DNA of 64,000 nt from positions 1,054,001-1,118,000 of the forward strand of contig NZ_CP031055.1 in NCBI RefSeq assembly GCF_003345295.1, written 5' to 3'. The position numbers were made by a program, and so were the translations under genes. Numbering within the stretch: position 1 is the first letter of the stretch; the number at the start of each line of letters is the position of its first letter. This document shows positions 1 through 8,772 of the stretch, piece after piece. The stretch is from Vibrio splendidus. Lineage in GTDB: Bacteria > Pseudomonadota > Gammaproteobacteria > Enterobacterales > Vibrionaceae. The notes below the pieces were generated by a model, which saw nothing but the letters and a program-made list of their open reading frames with translations, was not told the origin of the DNA and did no database searches.

Positions 1-6
1 TCGCGA

Positions 7-29
7 TATAAGATGGATGCCATCTTATA
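7..29. repeat. 10-bp inverted repeat downstream of the permease gene
   Basis: A perfect 10-bp stem (positions 7-16 and 20-29) closes on a three-base loop. It lies just past the stop codon of the minus-strand permease gene and could end its transcript or protect the 3' end. On the minus strand the T-run comes before the stem, not after it, so it is not a textbook intrinsic terminator. Confidence 0.4.
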
Positions 30-42
30 AAAAGGCTTGAGA

Positions 43-1296
43 TTAAAGAGCGCCGTAGATTACAGAACTAATAGCCGCTAGACCACATAAAGCTGTAAAG
101 ATTTGCACAGGTGCTGAAGTTTTGTACTTAGCCATTGCTGGTACTTTCTGCATCGCGAATACAGGCATCAGGAACAGGATAGCTGCAATCATTGGAGCAC
201 CCATTGTTTCAATCATACCTAGGATGCTTGGGTTAACTACCGCAACAATCCAAGTTGTAACAACGATGAACGCTAGAGATGCTTTCTCAATCGTGCTGAT
301 TGAAGAACCAGAGCGAGATTTGATTAGACCAACAAGACCTTCATGAGCACCTAGGAAGTGACCGAAGTAGCTAGAAGTAATCGCTGCGAACGCTACTAGA
401 GGACCCATGTAAGAGATAAGTGGAGACTCGTGAACGTTAGCTAGGTAAGAAAGTACAGAGATGTTTTGCGCTTGTGCTGTAGCTAGTTGCTCTGGAGATA
501 GAGAAAGCACTACAGAGAATACGAAGAACATTACAAAACCCATCAGCATCATTGCTGCGCCGCCAGTGATCGCGTCAGTTTTCTTAACTGCGTCTTCACC
601 GTATACACGACGTTGCTCTTTAGAGAACTGTGAAATGATTGGGCTGTGGTTGAAAGAGAACACGATGATTGGAATCGCAAGCCAGATAATAGAAGGCATT
701 GAAGACCATTCTGGGCTTGTTTCCATCATTGAAGTGTTCCATTCAGGAACTAGGTAGAAAGACAGCGCTAGTAGGACGAATACTAGTGGGTAAACCATTG
801 CTGAAGTTGCTTTAAGCATCAGCTCTTTACCGAATACAACACCTGCTGTCATAGCAAGGATCAGTGCACCAGAAAGAAGAGGACGTGGAATAGATTCCAT
901 ACCCATTTGGTTTACTAGGAAAGAATCAACCGTGTTTGTGATACCAACACCGTAGATAAGAACGATTGGGTAGATAGCGAAAAAGTAAGCAAAAGTAATA
1001 ATGTTTGCGCCAGTCTTACCGAAGTGCTCTTCAACTGTGTCTGTAATATCAGCTTCAGGGTTTTTAGCAGACAGTACGAAACGAGCTAGAGATTTGTGTG
1101 CGAACCAAGTCATTGGTGCCGCGATTAGAGCTAGGATAACTAATGGCCAAAAACCACCCGCACCAGCTTTGATTGGAAGGAATAGTACGCCAGCACCAAC
1201 TGCTGTACCGAATAGTGATAAACACCAGGTAAAATCTTTATAGTTAAACTTGCTTGAATCTTTAACGGCATTTGCCGAAGAAGTTGTTGTGTTCAT
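43..1296 (-). CDS. HAAAP-family amino-acid permease, SdaC-like (serine/threonine:H+ symporter)
   Basis: A 417-residue inner-membrane transporter with about eleven hydrophobic segments. The N-terminal region carries the small-residue stretch typical of the hydroxy/aromatic amino-acid permease family (GTAVGAGVLFLPIKAG, around residues 30-45). It resembles SdaC serine importers more than the aromatic carriers TyrP and Mtr, but substrate cannot be fixed from sequence. It sits next to nudL and pabB, as in other vibrios; in E. coli nudL is followed by sdaA, so a link to serine use fits. No strong ribosome binding site is visible. A five-codon upstream frame (1310-1293) ends overlapping its ATG. Family is secure; serine specificity is inferred. 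Confidence 0.88.
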   Translation of the reverse strand: MNTTTSSANAVKDSSKFNYKDFTWCLSLFGTAVGAGVLFLPIKAGAGGFWPLVILALIAAPMTWFAHKSLARFVLSAKNPEADITDTVEEHFGKTGANIITFAYFFAIYPIVLIYGVGITNTVDSFLVNQMGMESIPRPLLSGALILAMTAGVVFGKELMLKATSAMVYPLVFVLLALSFYLVPEWNTSMMETSPEWSSMPSIIWLAIPIIVFSFNHSPIISQFSKEQRRVYGEDAVKKTDAITGGAAMMLMGFVMFFVFSVVLSLSPEQLATAQAQNISVLSYLANVHESPLISYMGPLVAFAAITSSYFGHFLGAHEGLVGLIKSRSGSSISTIEKASLAFIVVTTWIVAVVNPSILGMIETMGAPMIAAILFLMPVFAMQKVPAMAKYKTSAPVQIFTALCGLAAISSVIYGAL

Positions 1297-1605
1297 GTTA
1301 AATTACTCATTTTTTGGGAACAGGAAATAAGTTGGGGCTAATTCTGCAGAATTTTCTTCTGCAAAAAATAGATCTAAATCATGTAATGAAACGGCGTGTC
1401 ACATGATATGCGAAAAACGGATTTTTGATCACGAAATTGGCGTGCTACAGGTGATTTATGCTCATGCTAGGTATTAGTTTTTATTATGCGAATGGCGGGG
1501 GTGGTTAGATTTATACCAAGAAAACGTTTGCGTAAAATTGCATTAATAAATCTGTTCTATAGAAAGGCTGGATTTTGTTAACAGAGATTAAACAAAACGT
1601 AGTTG
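1297..1605. other. Intergenic region, permease leader
   Basis: 309 bases between the permease and nudL, both on the minus strand. It is AT-rich, contains a small repeated TTCTGCA motif around 1343-1363, and must hold the permease promoter. No terminator, RNA gene or confident regulator site was recognised. Confidence 0.4.
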
Positions 1606-2205
1606 CTATGTAATTTGTTGCACTACATGTCGCTGCAGGGATTGGATGATTTGAGCTGTAACGCCCCAAATTAGGTGCTCTTCGAAGGGCATCGCAAAAA
1701 CACGATGCTTGATTTGTTTAACGTTAACAGTGTGGCTGTGTAACTTAGCTTGGTCTAAAACATAGGTGGCAGGCACCTCAAAAATCGAGGCCACTTCGTT
1801 CTCATCGATGATGGCTTCATAGTCAGGATCGACCATTGCAACAATCGGTGTCACAGAAAATTTACTAATAGTACTCAATGCAGGTAATTGGCCAACAATT
1901 TTAACTTGATCCGATCGAATTCCCACCTCTTCGTGGAGTTCTCTAAGTGCAGTGAATTGCATAGAAGGGTCGGAAAGTTCGTGTTTACCCCCAGGAAAGC
2001 TGACTTGGCCTGGATGATGCTTTAAATGAGCGGCTCTTTTAGTAAAAATGACATGTAAACCATCTTCTCGTTCCACTAAACCGACCACCACTGCCGCTTT
2101 GCGCAATTGATCGCCACTGATATGCGAAACACGCTCTACAGATTCGGGATGATAGCCAACTGTAGGATTAAGCTGGAATTGTTGAAGGAAGTTTTCTTTA
2201 TTCAT
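1606..2205 (-). CDS. NUDIX hydrolase, CoA pyrophosphatase-like (NudL/YeaB)
   Basis: 199 residues with a Nudix box in the middle: the FPGG turn, then the conserved REL-HEEVG stretch that binds the metal ions and places the catalytic glutamates. Length and the sequence before the box match the NudL/YeaB group, thought to hydrolyse coenzyme A and its derivatives to 4'-phosphopantetheine and 3',5'-ADP. In E. coli nudL lies directly downstream of pabB; here an H-NOX/kinase pair on the opposite strand separates them. Activity is assigned by family and was not tested for this protein. Confidence 0.85.
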   Translation of the reverse strand: MNKENFLQQFQLNPTVGYHPESVERVSHISGDQLRKAAVVVGLVEREDGLHVIFTKRAAHLKHHPGQVSFPGGKHELSDPSMQFTALRELHEEVGIRSDQVKIVGQLPALSTISKFSVTPIVAMVDPDYEAIIDENEVASIFEVPATYVLDQAKLHSHTVNVKQIKHRVFAMPFEEHLIWGVTAQIIQSLQRHVVQQIT

Positions 2206-2510
2206 ATCAAGCCAATATATTGATTATTATGATTTTAAGTATAGACATAACCGTGGGCTGATTGCCAATTTTGAGTGTGTCTTCATTTACTTACCCTTAG
2301 TTCAGTCATTTACTAAGCATAATAAAGGAGAGGGGGAGTCACCCATCTCCTCAAAACGAGGGGTTTTGCTATATTCAATATTTGCACATTTCCGAGTAAG
2401 CGTTACCCATGTCATAAAATTAGGTGATGAAACGTAGTTTTTTTGTTTAAGAATTTGATAACAATAACTTAGTAGACCATTCTAAAAAGAAATAGAAGAA
2501 AAGGTATGAG
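2206..2510. other. Divergent intergenic region between nudL and hnoX
   Basis: 305 bases between two divergently transcribed genes, so it should hold both promoters. It contains a G-rich stretch near 2327-2340 (GGAGAGGGGGAG) followed by CTCCTC, able to form a weak hairpin. No confident FNR, NsrR or CRP operator was found by eye. Confidence 0.4.
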
Positions 2511-3053
2511 ATGAAAGGAATCATATTCACCGAATTTTTAGAGCTTGTTGAAGACAAGTTTGGGCTAGAGCTTTTGGAAGAAGTTTTAGAGATGTCAGAA
2601 GACGAAGGGATCTACACGTCGGTCGGAAGCTATGACCACAAAGACCTTGTCAGGTTGATTATCAACTTGAGTAAGAAAACCGATATTGATGCAGCCAGTT
2701 TACAGCGTGTTTTTGGGCAGTCAGTCTTTAAGAACTTATTGGCCTCATTGCCTAATAAAGCGAGCCTTGCTCATAGCACGACCACCTTTCAATTTATCCA
2801 ACACGTAGAGCGCTATATTCACGTTGAAGTGAAGAAGCTCTATCCGGATGCGGAGCCGCCTGAATTCAGCTTTATCACCACGACTGAAGCACAGCTTGTT
2901 TTTGACTATAAAAGCGCAAGGTGCATGTCTCACGTTTGTTTGGGGCTTATTGAAGGGTGTGCTGAATACCACGGTGAATCTATCGCGGTTGAAATGACGC
3001 CGCAAAATGATGACCAAAGCGTGGTTAGGTTTAATCTCAAAGTAGAAAAGTGA
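2511..3053 (+). CDS. hnoX: H-NOX haem nitric oxide sensor
   Basis: A 180-residue cytosolic haem protein, the standard length of a stand-alone H-NOX domain. It shows the family signatures: proximal haem ligand His104 in IHVEVKKLYP, and the Y-x-S-x-R motif (Tyr133, Ser135, Arg137) that binds the haem propionates. The distal pocket cannot be judged, but facultative anaerobes usually have NO-selective H-NOX proteins. The gene ends one base before the start of the hybrid kinase hnoK, so the two are co-transcribed and probably translationally coupled. In other vibrios and Shewanella, NO-bound H-NOX inhibits its partner kinase, which feeds a c-di-GMP/biofilm circuit. Cys138, Cys143 and Cys150 near the C-terminus may bind zinc (inference). 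Confidence 0.95.
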   Translation: MKGIIFTEFLELVEDKFGLELLEEVLEMSEDEGIYTSVGSYDHKDLVRLIINLSKKTDIDAASLQRVFGQSVFKNLLASLPNKASLAHSTTTFQFIQHVERYIHVEVKKLYPDAEPPEFSFITTTEAQLVFDYKSARCMSHVCLGLIEGCAEYHGESIAVEMTPQNDDQSVVRFNLKVEK

Positions 3054-3054
3054 T

Positions 3055-4773
3055 ATGGATCCGGCATCTGCCATAGAGAAGAAACTTAAGCGTCAAATCG
3101 CGGCCAGGAAAGCGGCTGAAGTGTTGTTGGAACAAAAGAGCCTCGAACTGTTTGAGGCTAACCAACAGCTTGAACTTGCTCTGCGTCAGCTAGAAAAGCG
3201 CTCCAATGCGAATATACGTCGTATTGAATTCCAAGAACAAATCGACAACTTGTTGATTGATTTCGGGCGCGCGTTCCTTAGAAACGATCTCGATGACATC
3301 ATGTTGTCACAATTGACGATGAATGTGGCTAACAGTTACTTGATCGAAGCCAGTCGTTTGATTTTGCCTCCCAAGCTGATTCCTCAGTTACACACCTACG
3401 ACTATGGTGACGAAGCCGTCGAGGTGATAGAGCAATACATTCAAGAACCTCATTGGCAAGGCAACTTGCTAACGGTGCCATTAGAGGTCGAAAAGGTCAT
3501 AGTCGGTGCGTTAATCGTGAAGGTCAGATTGTTAGACCAGGACTACGAATTCATTCAAAGCCAACTGTTGTTAGTGACCGATCTTATCTGCAGTGCACTA
3601 ACTCATCAGCTTGCTATCAATCGAAATGTTGAGTCACGTAAACGAGCGGAAGAGTCCGAGAGGGCAACGCGCGACTTTGTGGCCATGATTAACCATGAAT
3701 TAAGAACTCCGCTTAATGGTTTGCTAGGTAGTGCAGAATTGATCAGCGATACCGAACTCAGCAGTTCTCAGCGTGAAATAGTGAATAACCTGAGCCAATC
3801 TGGAGAGTTTCTCAGAACCATCATTAATGATTTGCTTGATTTCAGCAAAATCAATGCAGGGATGTTGGATCTTATTCCCAAGAAATTTGCGTTGCATGAT
3901 TTGAGAAATACGATTGAAAGTATCTTCGTCAATCGCGCGATTGAGAAGCAGATCGAATTTAATATCAGTGTCGCTTCTAACGTACCTTCTCATTTCCAAG
4001 GCGATTTAGAACGTATCACGCAACTGTTTGTAAACTTAATCGGTAATGCGATCAAATTTACAGAAGAGGGGCACGTCAATGTCGATATTGAGTGGGACAA
4101 AAACCAGTTTGTTTTCTCAGTGGAAGATACTGGGGTAGGCATTGCCGAATCTGCACATAAGACGCTGTTTGAACCTTTTACTCAGGCTGATAACTCAAGT
4201 AGCCGAAACTATGAGGGTACCGGGCTTGGGTTAGCGATTTGTCGTAAGCTGGTGGCTTTAATGAATGGCGATATTGGGGTGACCAGTATTGTTGGCTCAG
4301 GTACTACGTTTACCATTTCGATTCCTCTTCAGGTTGTCGACGTACCAGCAGAGAGCGATAGTGTCGCCAAAGGCTTTGAATCTGAAGTCGAATTGTCACT
4401 GCTTGAAGTGCTCGTAGTTGATGATATTAAGATGAACCAGATCATCATCCAACAAATGTTACGTAAACATGAGATTGAACCTGTTATTGCAAGTAACGGT
4501 GTAGAAGGACTCGAGCTAGCCTCAAATAATGACTACGACATTGTGTTCATGGATTGCAGAATGCCAGTTATGGACGGCTTTGAAGCGACAGAGAAGCTAA
4601 GAAATAAAGGGTATTCGAAGTCTATAGTTGCACTGACTGCCGGAACGACGCTTGAAGAGCGGGAACGCTGTATTCAATGTGGAATGGATGACATTCTTAG
4701 TAAGCCTTATACGGCCAACGACCTTAAAGAGATGCTCAAGAAGTGGGGTGTTACGCCTGCGAAAGTAACTTAG
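3055..4773 (+). CDS. hnoK: H-NOX-associated hybrid histidine kinase
   Basis: 572 residues without membrane segments, so cytosolic. In order: an N-terminal coiled coil (about 5-55), a GAF-like region (about 55-190), a HisKA dimerisation helix with phospho-acceptor His214 (NHELRTPLNG), a HATPase_c domain with clear N, G1 (DTGVG) and G2 (GTGLGLAI) boxes, and a C-terminal receiver domain with phospho-acceptor Asp500 (MDCRMPVMDG). This is the HnoK layout. The ATG lies one base after the hnoX stop. Phosphate probably passes onward through a phosphotransfer protein to HnoB/HnoD-type regulators encoded elsewhere; none is in this window. The last codons and the stop form the first unit of a 24-bp tandem repeat that continues downstream. 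Confidence 0.93.
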   Translation: MDPASAIEKKLKRQIAARKAAEVLLEQKSLELFEANQQLELALRQLEKRSNANIRRIEFQEQIDNLLIDFGRAFLRNDLDDIMLSQLTMNVANSYLIEASRLILPPKLIPQLHTYDYGDEAVEVIEQYIQEPHWQGNLLTVPLEVEKVIVGALIVKVRLLDQDYEFIQSQLLLVTDLICSALTHQLAINRNVESRKRAEESERATRDFVAMINHELRTPLNGLLGSAELISDTELSSSQREIVNNLSQSGEFLRTIINDLLDFSKINAGMLDLIPKKFALHDLRNTIESIFVNRAIEKQIEFNISVASNVPSHFQGDLERITQLFVNLIGNAIKFTEEGHVNVDIEWDKNQFVFSVEDTGVGIAESAHKTLFEPFTQADNSSSRNYEGTGLGLAICRKLVALMNGDIGVTSIVGSGTTFTISIPLQVVDVPAESDSVAKGFESEVELSLLEVLVVDDIKMNQIIIQQMLRKHEIEPVIASNGVEGLELASNNDYDIVFMDCRMPVMDGFEATEKLRNKGYSKSIVALTAGTTLEERERCIQCGMDDILSKPYTANDLKEMLKKWGVTPAKVT

Positions 4774-4905
4774 AGCTTGTTAGCTAAAGTAACTTAGAGT
4801 TTGTTAGCTAAAGTAACTTAGAGTTTGTTAGCTAAAGTAACTTAGAGTTTGTTAACTAAAGTAGCTTAGAGCTTTTTAACTAAGGTAACCTAAAGATTGT
4901 TAATT
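4762..4905. repeat. 24-bp tandem repeat, about six copies, starting inside the hnoK stop region
   Basis: Units begin at 4762, 4786, 4810, 4834, 4858 and 4882 with the core AAAGTAACTTAGAG. Copies 2-4 are nearly identical and later ones are more diverged. The first unit contains the hnoK stop codon. Because 24 is a multiple of three, each copy carries the same in-frame TAG. Confidence 0.92.
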
Positions 4906-4954
4906 AAGCATCGCTAGTCAGAAGTGGTCATTCACACGCTCTGGCTCAGAGACT

Positions 4955-4996
4955 AAAAAAACCGAAGTGATCTTACGATCCTTCGGTTTCTTTTTA
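4955..4996. terminator. Bidirectional terminator between hnoK and pabB
   Basis: Stem AAACCGAAG (4959-4967) pairs with CTTCGGTTT (4981-4989), with an extra GATC/GATC pairing inside the loop. T-runs follow on the plus strand and A-runs precede, so it can end both the hnoXK transcript and the minus-strand pabB transcript. Confidence 0.85.
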
Positions 4997-5067
4997 TTTC
5001 GGTTTCTTCTTATATAGAGCTTTTACTGGCCGTTAAGCAGCGAAACTGTCAGTTAATGACGTTATGC

Positions 5068-6447
5068 TTAGCATTCTTCAAGCACAGGCAGAATGCGACT
5101 CAGCTTATCGAGCGTCTCTTGGTATTCAGAGGCACAGTCACTATCGAACACCACACCGCCGCCAGCCCACGCATATAGCGTGTTGTTTTCAGCAACTAAC
5201 GTACGAATGGTAATGCTGGTATCCATTCTGCCATTTCGGCTGATGTAGCCGATGCTGCCGCAATAAGCGGAGCGTCGATGGGGTTCTAACTCTTCAATGA
5301 TCTGCATTGCTCGCACTTTTGGTGCTCCGGTAATCGACCCTCCAGGGAAACAGGCTCTCAGAAGGTCAGTTGCAGAGTATTGGTTATCAAGCTCTGCTCG
5401 TATCGTGCTCACTAAGTGGTGCACGGCAGGGAAGCTTTCAATATCGAAGAGCTTTGGTACATGAACCGATCCCGGCTTTGCGACTCGGCCAATATCATTA
5501 CGAAGCAGGTCGACGATCATCAAGTTTTCTGCCTGATCTTTATCGGCGTTGACCAGGTCTTGTGCGTTGGCATCATCAATCATAGGGTTTTCAGAACGAG
5601 GGCGTGTGCCTTTGATCGGTTTTGTTTCAATGGTGCCACTATTGAGTTCTAAGAATCGTTCAGGCGAAACACTGATGATTGCGCAGTCGGCCAAACGGAT
5701 GAAGCCAGAAAAGGGTGCCGAGTTGTACTGCTCTAATTTGTCATAGGCTAGCCATTCACTGCCTTGGTATTGGGCATTGAAACGCTGAGCCAAGTTAATC
5801 TGATAGCAATCGCCGGATAACAGGTACTCTTGAACACTATCGAACTTGTTCGCATAGCTATCTTGACTCATGTTGGATTGCCATGGTGTCGTTAATCCAA
5901 AGGCAGGTTGGATTACTGCATTGTGCTTTGACTGCGAGGTTAACCAATCGAGATGTGAATCAATATTTTGGCCGACAATACATGCCGTCTTCAGTTTGTG
6001 ATCAACGACAATGGCCCATTCATATAAGCCAACCGCCATGTCAGGAGCTTCAATATCACGCTGCGCTAGAGAAGGTAATGTCTCAACACGTCGACCTAAA
6101 TCGTAGCTGAAATAACCCAACGCACCACCGACGAATGGTAATTCGCTGTGTTCCGTTGTCGTTGGTAATAATTGCTGTTGATATTGGTCGAGTAGTTCGA
6201 AAGGATCCGACGTTGAAACCTCGCACTCTTCATTAACATTAACGGTCGTTTCTGCGCCGATAGTTTCGAAGGTGGCGATGGGTTGAGCAACTAAAATGTC
6301 GTATCGACTATCAACGTGGCTTTCTGAAGCAGAGCGTAATAGCATTGCCCACGGCATACTTTCAATATGAGAAAACAGCTGTTTAGCTAAAGTTGATTGA
6401 TATTCAAGCGGCTTGATTTGGATAGAGCGAAATTCGTTGTTATTCAT
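5068..6447 (-). CDS. pabB: Aminodeoxychorismate synthase component I
   Basis: 459 residues from the ATG at 6447; a TTG six codons upstream is possible but less likely. With glutamine amidotransferase PabA it converts chorismate and glutamine to 4-amino-4-deoxychorismate, the first step of p-aminobenzoate synthesis for folate. Chorismate-binding signatures are clear: GDCYQINLAQRF, KPIKGTRPR and PGGSITGAPK. Length matches E. coli PabB (453 residues). The KPIKGT lysine is the PabB-type residue and argues against anthranilate synthase. The neighbour fumarase gene is divergent, and nudL lies beyond hnoXK. Confidence 0.93.
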   Translation of the reverse strand: MNNNEFRSIQIKPLEYQSTLAKQLFSHIESMPWAMLLRSASESHVDSRYDILVAQPIATFETIGAETTVNVNEECEVSTSDPFELLDQYQQQLLPTTTEHSELPFVGGALGYFSYDLGRRVETLPSLAQRDIEAPDMAVGLYEWAIVVDHKLKTACIVGQNIDSHLDWLTSQSKHNAVIQPAFGLTTPWQSNMSQDSYANKFDSVQEYLLSGDCYQINLAQRFNAQYQGSEWLAYDKLEQYNSAPFSGFIRLADCAIISVSPERFLELNSGTIETKPIKGTRPRSENPMIDDANAQDLVNADKDQAENLMIVDLLRNDIGRVAKPGSVHVPKLFDIESFPAVHHLVSTIRAELDNQYSATDLLRACFPGGSITGAPKVRAMQIIEELEPHRRSAYCGSIGYISRNGRMDTSITIRTLVAENNTLYAWAGGGVVFDSDCASEYQETLDKLSRILPVLEEC

Positions 6448-6701
6448 TTGTTTAATTTGTGACAAAGAGTTCGATCACTGCATGGCGTGTGAGAGGAAGC
6501 AAGAGTATCATAAATTGAAAATAAAATGGGTTCTTGATTAGAACGGTGCAAACCAAATGGTTTAGTTTAAAGCTATGCAAGCGATTGCTAAAGCAACTAA
6601 ATACAGCTCAACATAATAAAAAGCTAAACCAACTAACCCGGTTAGACAAAAACAGTCACACCAAGAACCCACATGGAACCAGAACAATAAAGAGGCATGC
6701 A

Positions 6702-8219
6702 ATGACGGTTATTCGTAAGCAAGATGTGATCAGCAGTGTCGCTGACGCACTTCAGTACATTTCTTATTATCACCCTTTAGACTTTGTCCAAGCCCTAGAA
6801 AAAGCGTACGAGAAAGAAGAGAGCCAAGCAGCAAAAGATGCGATTGCTCAAATTCTTATCAACTCGCGTATGTCTGCGGAAGGTCATCGTCCAATTTGTC
6901 AGGATACGGGTATTGTTACTTGTTTCGTGAACATCGGTATGGATGTTAGGTGGGAAACGGATCAGACAGTACAACAGATGGTTGATGAAGGCGTTCGTCA
7001 AGCTTACAACAATCCAGATAACCCATTGCGTGCATCTGTCCTGATGGACCCTGCAGGTAAGCGTATTAATACCAAAGACAACACACCAGCGGTTGTCCAC
7101 ATTAATATGGTTCCAGGCAACAAAGTTGAAATTCAAATCGCGGCAAAAGGCGGCGGTTCTGAGAATAAAACCAAGATGGTAATGCTTAACCCTTCTGATG
7201 ATATTGCAGAGTGGGTAGAGAAGACGCTACCAACAATGGGCGCGGGCTGGTGTCCACCGGGCATGCTAGGTATAGGTATTGGCGGTACGGCTGAAAAAGC
7301 AGCGGTACTAGCGAAAGAATCTCTGATGGAACACATCGATATCCAAGATCTTATCGACAAAGGTCCAGAGAACGCTGAAGAAGAGCTTCGTCTTGATATC
7401 TTCAACCGTGTAAACAAGCTTGGTATTGGTGCACAAGGTCTTGGCGGTCTAACCACTGTCGTGGACGTAAAAATCAAAACAGCACCAACGCATGCAGCTT
7501 CAAAGCCTGTTTGCTTGATCCCGAACTGTGCAGCAACGCGTCACGTTCACTTCACGCTAGACGGCAGCGGCCCTGCAGAGCTAACACCACCTAAGTTAGA
7601 AGAGTGGCCAGACATTACTTGGGAAGCTGGCGCGAATACACGCCGTGTTAACCTTGATGAAATTACCAAAGAAGACGTTCAAGAGTGGAAGACTGGCGAA
7701 ACGGTTCTTCTATCAGGCAAGATATTAACCGGTCGTGATGCTGCTCATAAGCGTATTCAAGGCATGCTTGAAAGTGGTGAAGGTTTACCAGAAGGCGTCG
7801 ACCTGAAAGGTAAGTTCATTTATTACGTAGGCCCTGTTGATGCGGTACGCGATGAAGCGGTTGGTCCTGCTGGCCCGACAACGTCTACTCGTATGGATAA
7901 GTTCACTGACATGATGCTAGAAGAAACAGGCATTATGGGCATGATTGGTAAAGCAGAACGTGGCCCTGCAACGGTAGAGTCAATCAAACAACATAAATCG
8001 GTTTACCTGATGGCGGTTGGCGGTGCAGCTTATTTAGTCGCGAAAGCAATTAAAAAAGCACGCGTGGTTGCGTTTGAAGATCTCGGTATGGAAGCGATTT
8101 ACGAATTTGAAGTTGAAGACATGCCTGTAACGGTAGCGGTTGACTCAAACGGCGTGAATGCGCACCAGATCGGCCCTGATACGTGGAAAGTGAAAATTGC
8201 TGAAGCTGAAAAAGCATAA
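6702..8219 (+). CDS. fumA: Fumarate hydratase, class I (iron-sulfur)
   Basis: 505 residues from the ATG at 6702, which has AGAGG seven bases upstream. An open frame extends 56 codons further up, but that part is basic and unlike the family. The enzyme interconverts fumarate and malate in the TCA cycle using an oxygen-sensitive [4Fe-4S] cluster. Cluster-ligand regions PICQDTGIVTCF and CLIPNCAATRH are visible, and the C-terminal beta half (LSGKILTGRDAAHKR) is intact. It is shorter than E. coli FumA/FumB (548) but normal for many class I enzymes. Whether it corresponds to FumA or FumB cannot be decided. A terminator follows at about 8295. Confidence 0.9.
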   Translation: MTVIRKQDVISSVADALQYISYYHPLDFVQALEKAYEKEESQAAKDAIAQILINSRMSAEGHRPICQDTGIVTCFVNIGMDVRWETDQTVQQMVDEGVRQAYNNPDNPLRASVLMDPAGKRINTKDNTPAVVHINMVPGNKVEIQIAAKGGGSENKTKMVMLNPSDDIAEWVEKTLPTMGAGWCPPGMLGIGIGGTAEKAAVLAKESLMEHIDIQDLIDKGPENAEEELRLDIFNRVNKLGIGAQGLGGLTTVVDVKIKTAPTHAASKPVCLIPNCAATRHVHFTLDGSGPAELTPPKLEEWPDITWEAGANTRRVNLDEITKEDVQEWKTGETVLLSGKILTGRDAAHKRIQGMLESGEGLPEGVDLKGKFIYYVGPVDAVRDEAVGPAGPTTSTRMDKFTDMMLEETGIMGMIGKAERGPATVESIKQHKSVYLMAVGGAAYLVAKAIKKARVVAFEDLGMEAIYEFEVEDMPVTVAVDSNGVNAHQIGPDTWKVKIAEAEKA

Positions 8220-8294
8220 TTTACCGAAGTCAAAAGTCGTAACAGGCGCTAGCTTCAGCGTTTGAATTGCAATTCTTGACAGAAAGTTGAAGAC

Positions 8295-8325
8295 AAAAGT
8301 GCAGCATTATTTGCACTTTTGTCTT
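8295..8325 (+). terminator. Terminator after the fumarase gene
   Basis: AAAAGTGCA (8295-8303) pairs with TGCACTTTT (8312-8320) around an eight-base loop, followed by a T-rich stretch. Confidence 0.75.
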
Positions 8326-8382
8326 ATTATCAATGATATAGTGATAAACACATAGTTTGATATAAGAATATAGGAGAGAGGA

Positions 8383-8568
8383 ATGCCTCGTTTTATTCAG
8401 ATCCTACAGATTATCTTGGCAGTGGTGATTGGTGCTTTTGTTGGTTACGACCTGATCTTGAAAGGGATCAGCATCTTTGATAATAAATACGTGACGATTA
8501 CTTGTGCGCTTTGGCTAATTGCAGAGATTGCACTGTTTGTTATCTACAAGTTGATTGAAGACGATTAA
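8383..8568 (+). CDS. Small inner-membrane protein, unknown function
   Basis: 61 residues with a good ribosome binding site (GGAGAGAGG just before the ATG). Two hydrophobic segments (about 5-27 and 36-56) are separated by a short polar loop, and the C-terminus is acidic. It lies alone between two terminators. I do not recognise a family; expression is likely given the clean signals. Confidence 0.7.
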   Translation: MPRFIQILQIILAVVIGAFVGYDLILKGISIFDNKYVTITCALWLIAEIALFVIYKLIEDD

Positions 8569-8593
8569 ACGTCGGATACCGCAGAAAAATTCT

Positions 8594-8630
8594 AAAGCCC
8601 CTGATTATGAATGTAGTCAGGGGCTTTTAT
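8594..8630 (+). terminator. Terminator after the 61-residue membrane protein gene
   Basis: AAAGCCCCTGA (8594-8604) pairs with TCAGGGGCTTT (8617-8627), followed by T-rich sequence. Confidence 0.85.
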
Positions 8631-8772
8631 TCATCTAGCATTAAGAATGTGTATTGCATACTCACTACTATTAGAAAAAGAAAAAGCATACATACTATCC
8701 CAACAGGGAAAGAACATAGGCTGCCTCTCTATTATCATAATCAGCTAGCCTAACTATCACGGAGTCGTTCAA

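Noticed and set aside
1390..1420. CRP site before the permease gene
   Set aside because: Only one half-site (TCACA) matches; the partner half-site at the right spacing is missing.
6534..6701. N-terminal extension of fumarase
   Set aside because: The 56 extra codons are basic and unlike the family, and the ATG at 6702 has a ribosome binding site.
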